42,236 nt of DNA, taken from positions 1-42,236 of the forward strand of contig JAGRKA010000014.1 of assembly GCA_020442475.1 (NCBI GenBank), given 5' to 3'. This stretch comes from Alphaproteobacteria bacterium (GTDB lineage Bacteria > Pseudomonadota > Alphaproteobacteria > Micavibrionales > Micavibrionaceae). The notes below the pieces were generated by a model that was not told where the DNA came from, searched no databases, and was given only the letters and a program-made list of their open reading frames with translations. A program made the translations under genes and the position numbers. Positions within the stretch are counted from its first letter, which is position 1. Each line of letters opens with the position of its first letter. Of the stretch, positions 33,449 to 41,154 are shown in pieces.

Positions 33449-34447
33449 ATGGCTTTGATTTTGGATTTTAATCTCCGGCATTTGCAACAAAGCTTCCTGC
33501 ATTATTCTCAAAGCGAGACACATCAAGAAGACCAAGAAGCTCTTATTGCCAGACTTAAAGAGGGTCATGCGCCTGAAACGCAGGCAGAGATAAAGGCAGA
33601 AACCGAAGAACTCTGTGCAGCCGTATGTACCCTGATTGATCACAGGCTGAACACGCTTTCACTCTGGCAAAAGCAGAAGACGCTTTTTGATAAGAAGTTG
33701 ATCCCCGTAGAAGAGTTGCTCAGTGTAGCAAAGGTGATGGCAGATCGCGATAACACGCTTGCCCTCACCCCTGAGTACCAAAGAGATACGAGCAGAGACA
33801 CAATTCCTGAAAGGCTTTTTTCTTTTTATGAGGAAACTCGAAAAAAATTCAATACCTTTAAAGGTGAATACACAGAACTCGACGAAAGAACAAATCAAAA
33901 GCATCTGCCGCTGCTCCCCGCCCCTTTAGATTCCAAAGAAAACACCAGTGATCTTTTCAACCGGAAAACCGGCTTGAACAGCCCCGCCACCGCATTAAAC
34001 GCCTTTGAACACTACATAAACACGACGATGCCGGATGAGGTACAAAATGTTATCCAGACCCTGACCACGGATTTGGAACAGGGTATAGGGATGACTTTGC
34101 GCAGAAGCATTGCGTATAGCCAGAAACAAGCGATTGAGCGTACGCGGGACATTCTGAACATTTCAAAACTATGGGCAGCCGGTCTGGAACGGCAACGCCA
34201 AGGAAAACAGAATATGACAGCTCTTCTCTCCGATCTCCAGCGTCTTTTGGGACACCGCAAACAGGTCCCCGATATAAACAGAGAGCATCTTCCAGCAATG
34301 CTTTTAAAGCACTGGGAGAGCGCTGAAAAAATTCATGAGAACACAAAAAACGCTGTTAATACGTTCTACTATCATACGGAGCAAACCTCAAACCCCGCCG
34401 AACGTAAAGTCATTCCTCTTTTCCAGCAGCGCCCCCCGTCTCAATAA
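33449..34447 (+). CDS. Hypothetical helical protein
   Basis: This 332-residue protein belongs to no family I recognise. It is strongly helical and charged throughout, without a signal peptide or membrane segments. Residues 1-75 and 180-290 look like long helices. The ATG has no close ribosome site: a GAAGGAAAA lies 25 bases upstream, and the bases before the ATG can form a GGGC/GCCC hairpin. It is an orphan between folD and a convergent gene. Confidence 0.6.
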   Translation: MALILDFNLRHLQQSFLHYSQSETHQEDQEALIARLKEGHAPETQAEIKAETEELCAAVCTLIDHRLNTLSLWQKQKTLFDKKLIPVEELLSVAKVMADRDNTLALTPEYQRDTSRDTIPERLFSFYEETRKKFNTFKGEYTELDERTNQKHLPLLPAPLDSKENTSDLFNRKTGLNSPATALNAFEHYINTTMPDEVQNVIQTLTTDLEQGIGMTLRRSIAYSQKQAIERTRDILNISKLWAAGLERQRQGKQNMTALLSDLQRLLGHRKQVPDINREHLPAMLLKHWESAEKIHENTKNAVNTFYYHTEQTSNPAERKVIPLFQQRPPSQ

Positions 34448-34476
34448 GGCCTATATAGCCAAGCTCATATATTGAG
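34440..34476. terminator. Hairpin between convergent orphan genes
   Basis: CTCAATA (34440-34446) pairs with TATTGAG (34470-34476). The stop codon of the plus-strand gene is inside it and the minus-strand gene ends at 34480. It is possibly bidirectional; there is no clear T tract. Confidence 0.35.
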
Positions 34477-34479
34477 GCT

Positions 34480-35253
34480 CTAATAGATCATCACCCGGAA
34501 CGGCGTATAATCCTGTATCTCTGCGAGTGCGCGCCCGCGAGCGTCATAGAGGGATTTGAATTTCATGTGATATTGCATATCCTTGAAAGACAGAATGGGG
34601 TCTTTATAGCTATACGCGTTCGGACCGATCTCCAGCAGATAGGCGAGCAAATTCTCGTTATTTTCAAGCCAGCTCCCGCACTCGGCCATAAAGGCACGCG
34701 ATACCCCCCTATTATATTTAAAGAGCTGGCCATACTGGCGCGATAAAGACGGGTCCGCCGCAATTTCAGTTTCCAGCGCCCCGATCTCTTCATCCAGTTT
34801 TTTACGCCAGTAGCGCAGGATAATCTTCGCCGCCCTGATATTTTTTAGCTCCGCCTTAATCCGCGCCGGATCGCCTAAAACCTCCGGTCCTGCAACATGC
34901 GCCATATAGCGGCGCATCTCATAGCCGTAATGGTCATATTCCGGCGGTACATCAATGACAATCCCGTGTAAAAGCTCGTCAATCCGGCCCTGCACAGTTG
35001 GCGGGCGTGGAATTTCAAGAAATTTGACCTGCGGCATATTCGGTTCGGGCAGCGGCTTATAAGCCAGTACATCCTCCAGGGATTCGATCCCCGCCCCATC
35101 AGGTGAAGGCAAAGGCACAGGCGGCATATCGGCGCCGCCGCGCTGGCGCAGGATAAAGCCGCCAACCTCCTGCGCACCCGCGCTTTGCGGGAAAAGCAAG
35201 CACCATAAGAGCAACGCCCCCACCCAAAACCGAAATCGCGATAGATCGTTCAT
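34480..35253 (-). CDS. Secreted hypothetical protein
   Basis: With ATG 35253 the product has 257 residues and a clear signal peptide (MNDLSRFRFWVGALLLWCLL, then the cleavage-type AGA-Q near 26-27). The mature protein begins with a proline-rich stretch and continues as a mostly helical domain (RIKAELKNIRAAKIILRYWR, SRAFMAECGSWLENNENLL). I recognise no family. A TATAAT lies six bases before the ATG, so the mRNA may be leaderless. The long frame upstream of 35253 is not supported. Confidence 0.62.
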   Translation of the reverse strand: MNDLSRFRFWVGALLLWCLLFPQSAGAQEVGGFILRQRGGADMPPVPLPSPDGAGIESLEDVLAYKPLPEPNMPQVKFLEIPRPPTVQGRIDELLHGIVIDVPPEYDHYGYEMRRYMAHVAGPEVLGDPARIKAELKNIRAAKIILRYWRKKLDEEIGALETEIAADPSLSRQYGQLFKYNRGVSRAFMAECGSWLENNENLLAYLLEIGPNAYSYKDPILSFKDMQYHMKFKSLYDARGRALAEIQDYTPFRVMIY

Positions 35254-35259
35254 GCTTCT

Positions 35260-35265
35260 ATTATA
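35260..35265 (-). promoter_or_regulatory. -10 box placing the start at the ATG (leaderless)
   Basis: TATAAT ends six bases before the ATG at 35253, so the usual start point would be the A of the ATG. The -35 region (GGTGCA) is poor. Confidence 0.35.
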
Positions 35266-35341
35266 GCGGAGAATTTTACCGGTGCACCAGAATCCTGCTT
35301 TCGTGCTTTCATAAAAAAGGAACGCCTGGCGCTTTAGCCTG

Positions 35342-36304
35342 TTAATCCTGCGACAAATCCAAATCCATTTGGGGACTACGGTGCCCTTTTCGAAGCGGTG
35401 GTTCATATGCCGGATTTGACGCCATAACAGTCCGCACCTGTTCATCAACCGCAGGAAAATGCCCGTCACCGGCAACACACCGCCCGGTTTCATGAGCGTT
35501 CTTCAACGTTTGACTATAATACCGCTCTTGATTTTTCTGCACCTCCGGCAAAGCAAGCAGACGCATATGCGGCAACATCGGCGCATCAGACAGCCAATCC
35601 GGATACACCAACAGATGCAAATGCGGCGTACCCTGCTCTACATGATCCGTCATAGATGTGCCGTATAAATGCATCCCGTTGGAGTTGCCGGCTTGCCCCT
35701 TAGAGCGATCTACCCCATCGGCAAATTTATGCCCATAAGTATTAAGCATACCGGCTATTTGGGCTTGCTGCGGTATTTTGCCCATTGGCGTCAGCTTTGT
35801 AACATCAAAGGACACACATTCAACATTTGCACCCAGCGTCGCCTCAAATATATTTTTTTGCTCTTCGATGTGGCGAACTAAATCCTCATCTACCAATAAA
35901 TTGCCGTCTTTATCTTCCGGCTTAATCTGAATACCGATCTGATGCCCCATAGCCTGAATTTCACGGATAGTATCCTGAACTTTTTGATCGTTAACAGTGT
36001 AAAAACCGCTATCAAAATTAAAGAAAAATGTCGATTGAACGCCCAGCTCCTGCTCAATTTTTGCCATTTTCAAAGCCTGAGACGGTGAAAAGGCAACATC
36101 ATGCCTTAAAATCACGCTTTTCTCATGCTGTTCCTCTGTATCATATTGGACAGGCTCGTACCCCGCATCCAACAAGGTCTGAATCTGCTCTTTATAGGCG
36201 GCAAGCGTAAAATTATTCGGATCGTATAAATGGTCTGGTAATGCCTTGCCGTTAAAACATAATGCTCCGTTCTCGACATACATTGCGGGATTTTGCGGGG
36301 CCAT
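35342..36304 (-). CDS. Polysaccharide-deacetylase-like protein, probably divergent
   Basis: This 320-residue protein begins its domain with SVILRHDVAFSPSQALKMAK (63-82) and ELGVQSTFFF, as in NodB-like carbohydrate deacetylases of the surface polysaccharide type. The usual second metal motif with paired His appears altered: the place of HEIGLH is taken by GHQIGIQIKP. It may bind sugar without hydrolysis or use other ligands. No signal peptide is seen. GGAG lies about ten bases before the ATG, and a TTGACA promoter lies 39 bases upstream. Confidence 0.55.
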   Translation of the reverse strand: MAPQNPAMYVENGALCFNGKALPDHLYDPNNFTLAAYKEQIQTLLDAGYEPVQYDTEEQHEKSVILRHDVAFSPSQALKMAKIEQELGVQSTFFFNFDSGFYTVNDQKVQDTIREIQAMGHQIGIQIKPEDKDGNLLVDEDLVRHIEEQKNIFEATLGANVECVSFDVTKLTPMGKIPQQAQIAGMLNTYGHKFADGVDRSKGQAGNSNGMHLYGTSMTDHVEQGTPHLHLLVYPDWLSDAPMLPHMRLLALPEVQKNQERYYSQTLKNAHETGRCVAGDGHFPAVDEQVRTVMASNPAYEPPLRKGHRSPQMDLDLSQD

Positions 36305-36342
36305 AACTCTTCACTCCATTAAAATTTAAATACAGGGTGCTA

Positions 36343-36371
36343 AGCATACAAGCAAATACGAAATATGTCAA
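36343..36371 (-). promoter_or_regulatory. Promoter for the 35342-36304 gene
   Basis: On the minus strand TTGACA (36371-36366) is followed after 17 bp by TATGCT (36348-36343), 39 bp before the start codon. The -35 box again continues as TTGACATA. Confidence 0.5.
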
Positions 36372-36428
36372 AAAACCCACTATCCCGAGCCAAAGCGTTT
36401 TCGTAAGAAATTTACTGCTCCCACAATT

Positions 36429-36887
36429 TTACACGTCCCGCTTCCAGAGCGTATTCACCTTATAATTGATATAGAGCGCACCGAACAGGAAGGCCCATAA
36501 CTTGCTGCTCCATAGCGGCGTTCTTTTCGCAGCGCCGAGCAAGTAATTCAGCCTTGTACACATCATAAAAGCCCAGAAGATAACAGACAGGCCAAAGAGC
36601 ATATCCCCGCCCGCTGAAAAAGCGGCGACAGTGGGATCATCCTCCCCGTAGATCAAATCCACAACATCGATTGCAGCGCTCACAAAGGCAATGACCAGTA
36701 TAAACTGGATAAACCCTTCCTTGATCCGGTGCCCGGGCGTTGTGAGATACTCGTTCAAAGCCCGGCTCTGCCTCTTGATATAAAAGGCCGTATATATCCC
36801 GAGCGTAATGATGCTCAAGAACACGAGACGCCACGTGCTTTCACTTTTGAGCGCCTCGATAATCTCTTTCTGGTGAGGGGCCAGCAT
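36429..36887 (-). CDS. DUF4234-like membrane protein
   Basis: This 152-residue protein has about four membrane segments. Its phrase TWRLVFLSIITLGIYTAFYI resembles the start of DUF4234 proteins. It begins nine bases after the icd stop and so is probably co-transcribed with icd. The function is unknown. Confidence 0.6.
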   Translation of the reverse strand: MLAPHQKEIIEALKSESTWRLVFLSIITLGIYTAFYIKRQSRALNEYLTTPGHRIKEGFIQFILVIAFVSAAIDVVDLIYGEDDPTVAAFSAGGDMLFGLSVIFWAFMMCTRLNYLLGAAKRTPLWSSKLWAFLFGALYINYKVNTLWKRDV

Positions 36888-36896
36888 CCCTGTACC

Positions 36897-38351
36897 CTAC
36901 TCCCCTTGTGCGACCGTAAATCCGGGCACGCCGTCGAATGTATGGAGCATCACGGCCTTTGTGAAGTTCAGTCCGGCCTCATTCATCCGCTGAAGCAGCG
37001 CAACGACCTGCGAGGTTTTAACTGGCTCGCCCTCCTGCCCGCCCATAAAGCGCAACCGCCAGTTATCGGCGCAGAACGTCTCTGGCCTCCCGTTCGGCCA
37101 GACTTTCGTTCCGCGGTTAGAGATCATGGTCAGCTTTAAGTCTTCGTTGATACAGGCCGCCTCCAACTCGCCGACCAGCAGTTCGACAGAGCCGGTCCAG
37201 TTGATATTAATGTCCACGCCGACCCGCTCCTTTTTCTCTTCCTTGCGAGGTTTGAGCGGCGGAAGCTTCATCCCGCCCGCAGGCACAGCGCTGTAATCCT
37301 GCACCGGCAGTTTTTCAGGACCAGACCCCAGCCGCTCGATAACCGCCTTTGCAAAATCTGCCGTACCGGCCTTTTCCACACTTTTACCTGCGCGGAAAAT
37401 ATCACCCGGATGGATACCGTCCTCAATCGTCTTAAGCCACGCATTGTGAATTTTTGCCGCGACATCGCCCTGCCCGATATGAACCAGCATCATCACCGCA
37501 CCAAGCAAGAGGCCCGAAGGGTTGGCGATCCCCTGCCCCGCAATATCCGGGGCGGAGCCGTGCACAGCCTCGAACATGCCGAAATCAATACCGACGTTAC
37601 TAGAGCCGCCCAGCCCGACCGAGCCGGTCACTTCTGCGGCAATATCCGAGACAATATCGCCGTACAAATTCGGCAGCACAATCACGTCGAACAAATGCGG
37701 CGCACTGGCGACCTTGGCCGCACCGATATCTATAATCATATGGTTTTGTTCGATCTCCGGATATTCCGCGCCGATCTCGTCAAAGACCTTATGAAACAGG
37801 CCGTCGGACATCTTCATGATATTGTCCTTGGACATGCAGGTCACTTTCTTGCGGCCATTCGCCTTCGCATATTCAAACGCATAGCGCACGATCCGCTCGG
37901 TGCCGGGGCGCGTAATGATCTTGAGAGAGGCCATCACATCCTGCGACTGACGGTATTCGATCCCGCCATAAAGATCTTCCTCATTTTCCCGGATGATAAC
38001 CAGATCCATATTCGGATGGTTCGTGTCTACATAAGGCGCGTAAGAGACACACGGACGTACGTTGGCAAACAGGCCCAGACTTTTCCGAATCGTCACGTTC
38101 AACGATTTGAACCCGCCTCCTTGCGGCGTCGTGATCGGGGCCTTCAGGAACACTTTCGTACGCTGGAGCGAAGCCCATGCGCTATCCTCGATTCCGTTTT
38201 TGACACCACGCTCATAGACGGCCTTCCCGATTTCAATCTCTTCAATGTCAAGGCTTGCCCCGGCAGCCTCCAGAATACGGAGCGTCGCGTCCATAATCTC
38301 CGGGCCTATCCCGTCCCCGCGTGCAACCGTAATGGGTGTTTTCATGCTCAT
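36897..38351 (-). CDS. icd: NADP-type isocitrate dehydrogenase, long form
   Basis: This 484-residue isocitrate dehydrogenase belongs to the Thermus/Rickettsia type, longer than the 416-residue E. coli form by a C-terminal domain (about 360-484) joined by a Lys/Glu-rich linker (PRKEEKKERVG). Substrate residues are in VTIRKSLGLFANVRP, and the metal/catalytic region in LPNLYGDIVSDIAAEVTGS. It oxidises isocitrate to 2-oxoglutarate in the TCA cycle. ATG 38351 is chosen for GGAGGA seven bases upstream; the frame extends to 38426 without support. Coenzyme choice is by family. Confidence 0.9.
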   Translation of the reverse strand: MSMKTPITVARGDGIGPEIMDATLRILEAAGASLDIEEIEIGKAVYERGVKNGIEDSAWASLQRTKVFLKAPITTPQGGGFKSLNVTIRKSLGLFANVRPCVSYAPYVDTNHPNMDLVIIRENEEDLYGGIEYRQSQDVMASLKIITRPGTERIVRYAFEYAKANGRKKVTCMSKDNIMKMSDGLFHKVFDEIGAEYPEIEQNHMIIDIGAAKVASAPHLFDVIVLPNLYGDIVSDIAAEVTGSVGLGGSSNVGIDFGMFEAVHGSAPDIAGQGIANPSGLLLGAVMMLVHIGQGDVAAKIHNAWLKTIEDGIHPGDIFRAGKSVEKAGTADFAKAVIERLGSGPEKLPVQDYSAVPAGGMKLPPLKPRKEEKKERVGVDININWTGSVELLVGELEAACINEDLKLTMISNRGTKVWPNGRPETFCADNWRLRFMGGQEGEPVKTSQVVALLQRMNEAGLNFTKAVMLHTFDGVPGFTVAQGE

Positions 38352-38489
38352 ATTTAAATCCTCCGGCTTGAGAAACGGCTTAAGAAAAAACCGGGACGAA
38401 CGCCCGAAAAAACTGATACGAAGCACTCTACAGGATTTTCGCCCCGCCAGCCAGAGGCAACAGATTTGTGGATATGTTTATTGTAAAAT

Positions 38490-38519
38490 TTGACTCAAGC
38501 GACCCAAATACGCTATAAA
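38490..38519 (+). promoter_or_regulatory. Promoter for the 38563 gene
   Basis: TTGACT (38490-38495) is followed after 18 bp by TATAAA (38514-38519), 43 bp before the ATG. Both hexamers match consensus at five of six. Confidence 0.6.
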
Positions 38520-38562
38520 TGGCATCATAAAATATATATAAAAATACATTAACAGGGTATCT

Positions 38563-39417
38563 ATGTCAGAAGAGGTAACAAATTTAAAAAACGCCTTTTA
38601 TATGGTCCAGAATGGAAATTCCGTTGCGCGAGATCACAAAACTCTGCTGGATACGCTGAGTCCGCACTCAGAATCGAAAGAAGCGCGAACCTATTTTTCT
38701 CTTTTCACCAAAGCTCTGGACGAAGCAGAACTTCGATCAAATAGCGTCGATATACGCATACCTCGAACGAATGATGGGCGCAGCTTCCGCGACGATCCAT
38801 CCAAGCCCTTGGGCATATCAATAGTCTTCGACTTAATGAGCCAGCCGCGCCCCCTGAAAGACCCTACCCCATATGGATTTGTTGGCCCGCTCTCCGAAAG
38901 GGAAAGATCTATCCAAAATAACCCTACCGGGGCGGCATTTCTGGAAGCTCTAGGGGCCGATCCTGTTCACGCAGATCAAATTCGTCTAAACATAAAGAAC
39001 ACTGAGGGTAAATTTGTGCGGGACGGCAATGATCCAGACGGTTTTCGTTACGATGGGGGGAGCTATGTTACCCGCTTAGAAATCCCCTTCGAATCGGCAG
39101 CTCTTAATCAGGTTGTGGCAGTTCTTGACCACAAGGTTGCCGAGCGCAAGGATTTTGAAAAGCGCCTTGAGAACGGCCCGATAGGTAACTATTTCATATC
39201 CCTTTCTGACGAAGCAAAAGACGGCATAGTTTCAGTTATAATGGCTCATAAGGAGGAAACCTCTATTGGTAGGCTGCTTGAGCCACTTTCTCCTACTGAA
39301 CCGGGCACAGAAAATACACAAAATATCCCCGGATGGCTTGACACGCTGATTTCTCAGCTCACCATAAGTGAGACGCGCGAGCCCGGCGGAAACAATAATA
39401 CCTTTTCCCCCACCTAA
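38563..39417 (+). CDS. Hypothetical protein
   Basis: This 284-residue soluble protein belongs to no family I recognise. The segment 60-190 is probably alpha/beta (ELRSNSVDIRIPRTNDGRSF, RLEIPFESAALNQVVAVLDH). A weak AGGG site precedes the ATG, and a good promoter lies 43 bases upstream. Its stop codon overlaps the stop of the convergent holin gene, so it abuts the phage-type cassette. Confidence 0.6.
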   Translation: MSEEVTNLKNAFYMVQNGNSVARDHKTLLDTLSPHSESKEARTYFSLFTKALDEAELRSNSVDIRIPRTNDGRSFRDDPSKPLGISIVFDLMSQPRPLKDPTPYGFVGPLSERERSIQNNPTGAAFLEALGADPVHADQIRLNIKNTEGKFVRDGNDPDGFRYDGGSYVTRLEIPFESAALNQVVAVLDHKVAERKDFEKRLENGPIGNYFISLSDEAKDGIVSVIMAHKEETSIGRLLEPLSPTEPGTENTQNIPGWLDTLISQLTISETREPGGNNNTFSPT

Positions 39418-39974
39418 TCATTCCAGACGATAACCTCTTTGGCCTTAACCGGAGAAGGAGGTGAGGGGAGTGTCGATTGTGAAAACGGAAGGATCTTTTT
39501 GTCCTCCGAGCGTTTGTAAACGTAAATTCCGAGCACGGACAGCCCGACGGCCCAGATCGCACTGAGGCTGCCCATCGCGCTCATAACCGCTCCGGCCCTT
39601 TCCGTGTCGAAAATAATCACATAGGCCACCCCGAACATCTGCGCCGCCCAGGTCAGGGCCATGAGATACCCGAAAGTCGGGCGCATCCGGCGGATATACG
39701 TGTCGTCGGACACAATCTCCGCCCGCAGCGACCGGTTGATCTCCGACAAGTTTGCCGTATTTTCCTCCAGCTTCATCCGCGCCATGGCCTCGGCGTGACG
39801 ATTAGCCTCCGCGACCTGATCGGGCGTCACCTGACCGGCCCGAATCGCCGCATCCACAGCGTCCAGAGCCTTCGACGCACCCTTCGTCACGGGTGTATCC
39901 ACGCTGCCCAGCGCTTCGGATAAAAGCCTGACCAGAACGGGCAGCCCGATGCTCGTTAATATTGTCGAAGCCAT
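39414..39974 (-). CDS. GTA-type 3TM holin
   Basis: This 186-residue protein resembles the holins of gene transfer agents and related prophages. The motif IRRMRPTFGYLMALTWAAQM leads into membrane segment 100-123, followed by a second at about 127-153. A further hydrophobic stretch at 1-22 would make three. A helical acidic region (45-90) and a basic C-terminal tail are also typical. It would permeabilise the inner membrane so that the neighbouring hydrolase reaches peptidoglycan. It is the last gene of the minus-strand cassette. Confidence 0.75.
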   Translation of the reverse strand: MASTILTSIGLPVLVRLLSEALGSVDTPVTKGASKALDAVDAAIRAGQVTPDQVAEANRHAEAMARMKLEENTANLSEINRSLRAEIVSDDTYIRRMRPTFGYLMALTWAAQMFGVAYVIIFDTERAGAVMSAMGSLSAIWAVGLSVLGIYVYKRSEDKKILPFSQSTLPSPPSPVKAKEVIVWND

Positions 39975-39999
39975 TTCAAAATCTCCTGTTTTTTAACCT

Positions 40000-40482
40000 T
40001 TACACCAGCCGGTAAAACACATGCCGCCCGATCACGGCGCTCGGACTTTCCCCCTTCGCCCAGTAGGGCGCGATACTGTCCGCATGATAATGCGTCGCGC
40101 CGTGCGTCATATCCTCGAGCGCGCCGATAACGGCCCGCCGGGCGATCCGCAGCGCAGTCGCGAAGTATAAATCGCTCTCATCCACGCTTTGCAGCTTCCG
40201 GAAATTTGGGTCAGACCGGTTCCACGCGCTGAACTGATAGGGTTTCTGGCAGACCTGAATGACATCGCTCCCCCACCAGTATGAACCCTTCACCTTTGCG
40301 ATGTTCACCCGGTTGAGCACGACGCAGGCCACGGCCTTCATCCCCTCCGTACCTTCGCCCCGCGCTTCCCCCCAAAGGGTGCGTGCGAGAATATCCACCT
40401 CAAGCTGACGGTAAAAAGCCGCCGCCTCGTCATATTCAGCCCCGGAAACCGGAGCTGAGCCAATTAATCTTGGTTTTTTCAT
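40000..40482 (-). CDS. SleB-type cell wall hydrolase
   Basis: This 160-residue Hydrolase_2 (SleB/CwlJ) protein has the catalytic-type glutamate in ILARTLWGEARGEG (Glu39), followed by GMKAVACVVLNRV and CQKPYQFSAWN. It is expected to cut peptidoglycan. ATG 40482 is preferred because AAGGA lies before it. It has no signal peptide, so the holin would be needed for export, as in phage lysis cassettes. Confidence 0.85.
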   Translation of the reverse strand: MKKPRLIGSAPVSGAEYDEAAAFYRQLEVDILARTLWGEARGEGTEGMKAVACVVLNRVNIAKVKGSYWWGSDVIQVCQKPYQFSAWNRSDPNFRKLQSVDESDLYFATALRIARRAVIGALEDMTHGATHYHADSIAPYWAKGESPSAVIGRHVFYRLV

Positions 40483-40506
40483 GGAACTGTCCTTGTTTGA
40501 TAGTTG

Positions 40507-40702
40507 AAACGCGAAGACGCGAAGAGCCGTTAACACAACCCGTCACTCCCGCGGCCCTGCGCAGCAGGGCTTAAACGGCGGGAGTCCACAAAAGCGAGCG
40601 GCTTTGCCGCTCACATATGGATCCCGTTTGTGCGAGCGCCCTTCGGGCGCGCCAACGGGATGACGTGGTCGTTTGTAAATGACGCTTCGCGTCTTCGCGT
40701 TT
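40507..40702. repeat. Repeat copy D inside 18-bp perfect inverted arms
   Basis: AAACGCGAAGACGCGAAG (40507-40524) is the exact reverse complement of 40685-40702. Between the arms lies a repeat unit (about 40545-40668) with CCCTGC/GCAGGG, GAGCGGC/GCCGCTC and a final stem from GGATCCCGTT to AACGGGATGAC around GCGCCC/GGGCGC; the last is nearly identical to copy B. It separates the hydrolase gene from the small membrane-protein gene. Confidence 0.82.
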
Positions 40703-40705
40703 AAA

Positions 40706-41035
40706 TCACTTTTTTGACACCCGCTCCGCACTTGCCGCCTCAGCTTTCAGCGCCGTGGTATCCAATTTCGCCTCTATGCGCAAAAGGTGAGAGGTCAGCC
40801 GCCCCTCAAGCTCCCGCAAATCGCTGTGAGAGGCGTAATTCTTCGCCACCTCCAACTTAAACGCGGACAGCGCATCGCGAAGCTGGGTCGAGCGCTGTTC
40901 CAAAAGACTCTGAACGTGAGAAAGCGCGTTTTCACCCTCGGTCCGCGTCCGCCAGATGAGCCAAAATAACCCGCCCATCACCGGGAATTCAAACATGCCG
41001 ATCCACCAGATCAGCTCTTGTGAAAATATGGTCAT
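40706..41035 (-). CDS. Small membrane protein with coiled-coil tail, phage-type
   Basis: This 109-residue protein has one membrane segment (about 8-28) followed by a charged helix with coiled-coil spacing (LLEQRSTQLRDALSAFKLEV, RELEGRLTSHLLRIEAKL). AGGAGGA lies seven bases before ATG 41035. It resembles small proteins next to lysis genes in alphaproteobacterial prophages and may be a spanin-like or holin accessory, which is not certain. The stop lies four bases from the arm of repeat D. Confidence 0.65.
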   Translation of the reverse strand: MTIFSQELIWWIGMFEFPVMGGLFWLIWRTRTEGENALSHVQSLLEQRSTQLRDALSAFKLEVAKNYASHSDLRELEGRLTSHLLRIEAKLDTTALKAEAASAERVSKK

Positions 41036-41154
41036 TTTAATTCCTCCTGACCTTGAAACGTTGAAGCTGAAACAAGTATCCACATCGCAATGAATCTCCG
41101 GCAGGGTGAAATATTCACCCTGCCGCTTTCCTGCAAAATCTGATAAGGAGCGAA

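Noticed and set aside
37410..38357. 315-aa plus-strand frame opposite icd
   Set aside because: icd is unmistakable on the minus strand; this is its complement, His/Arg-rich and motif-free.
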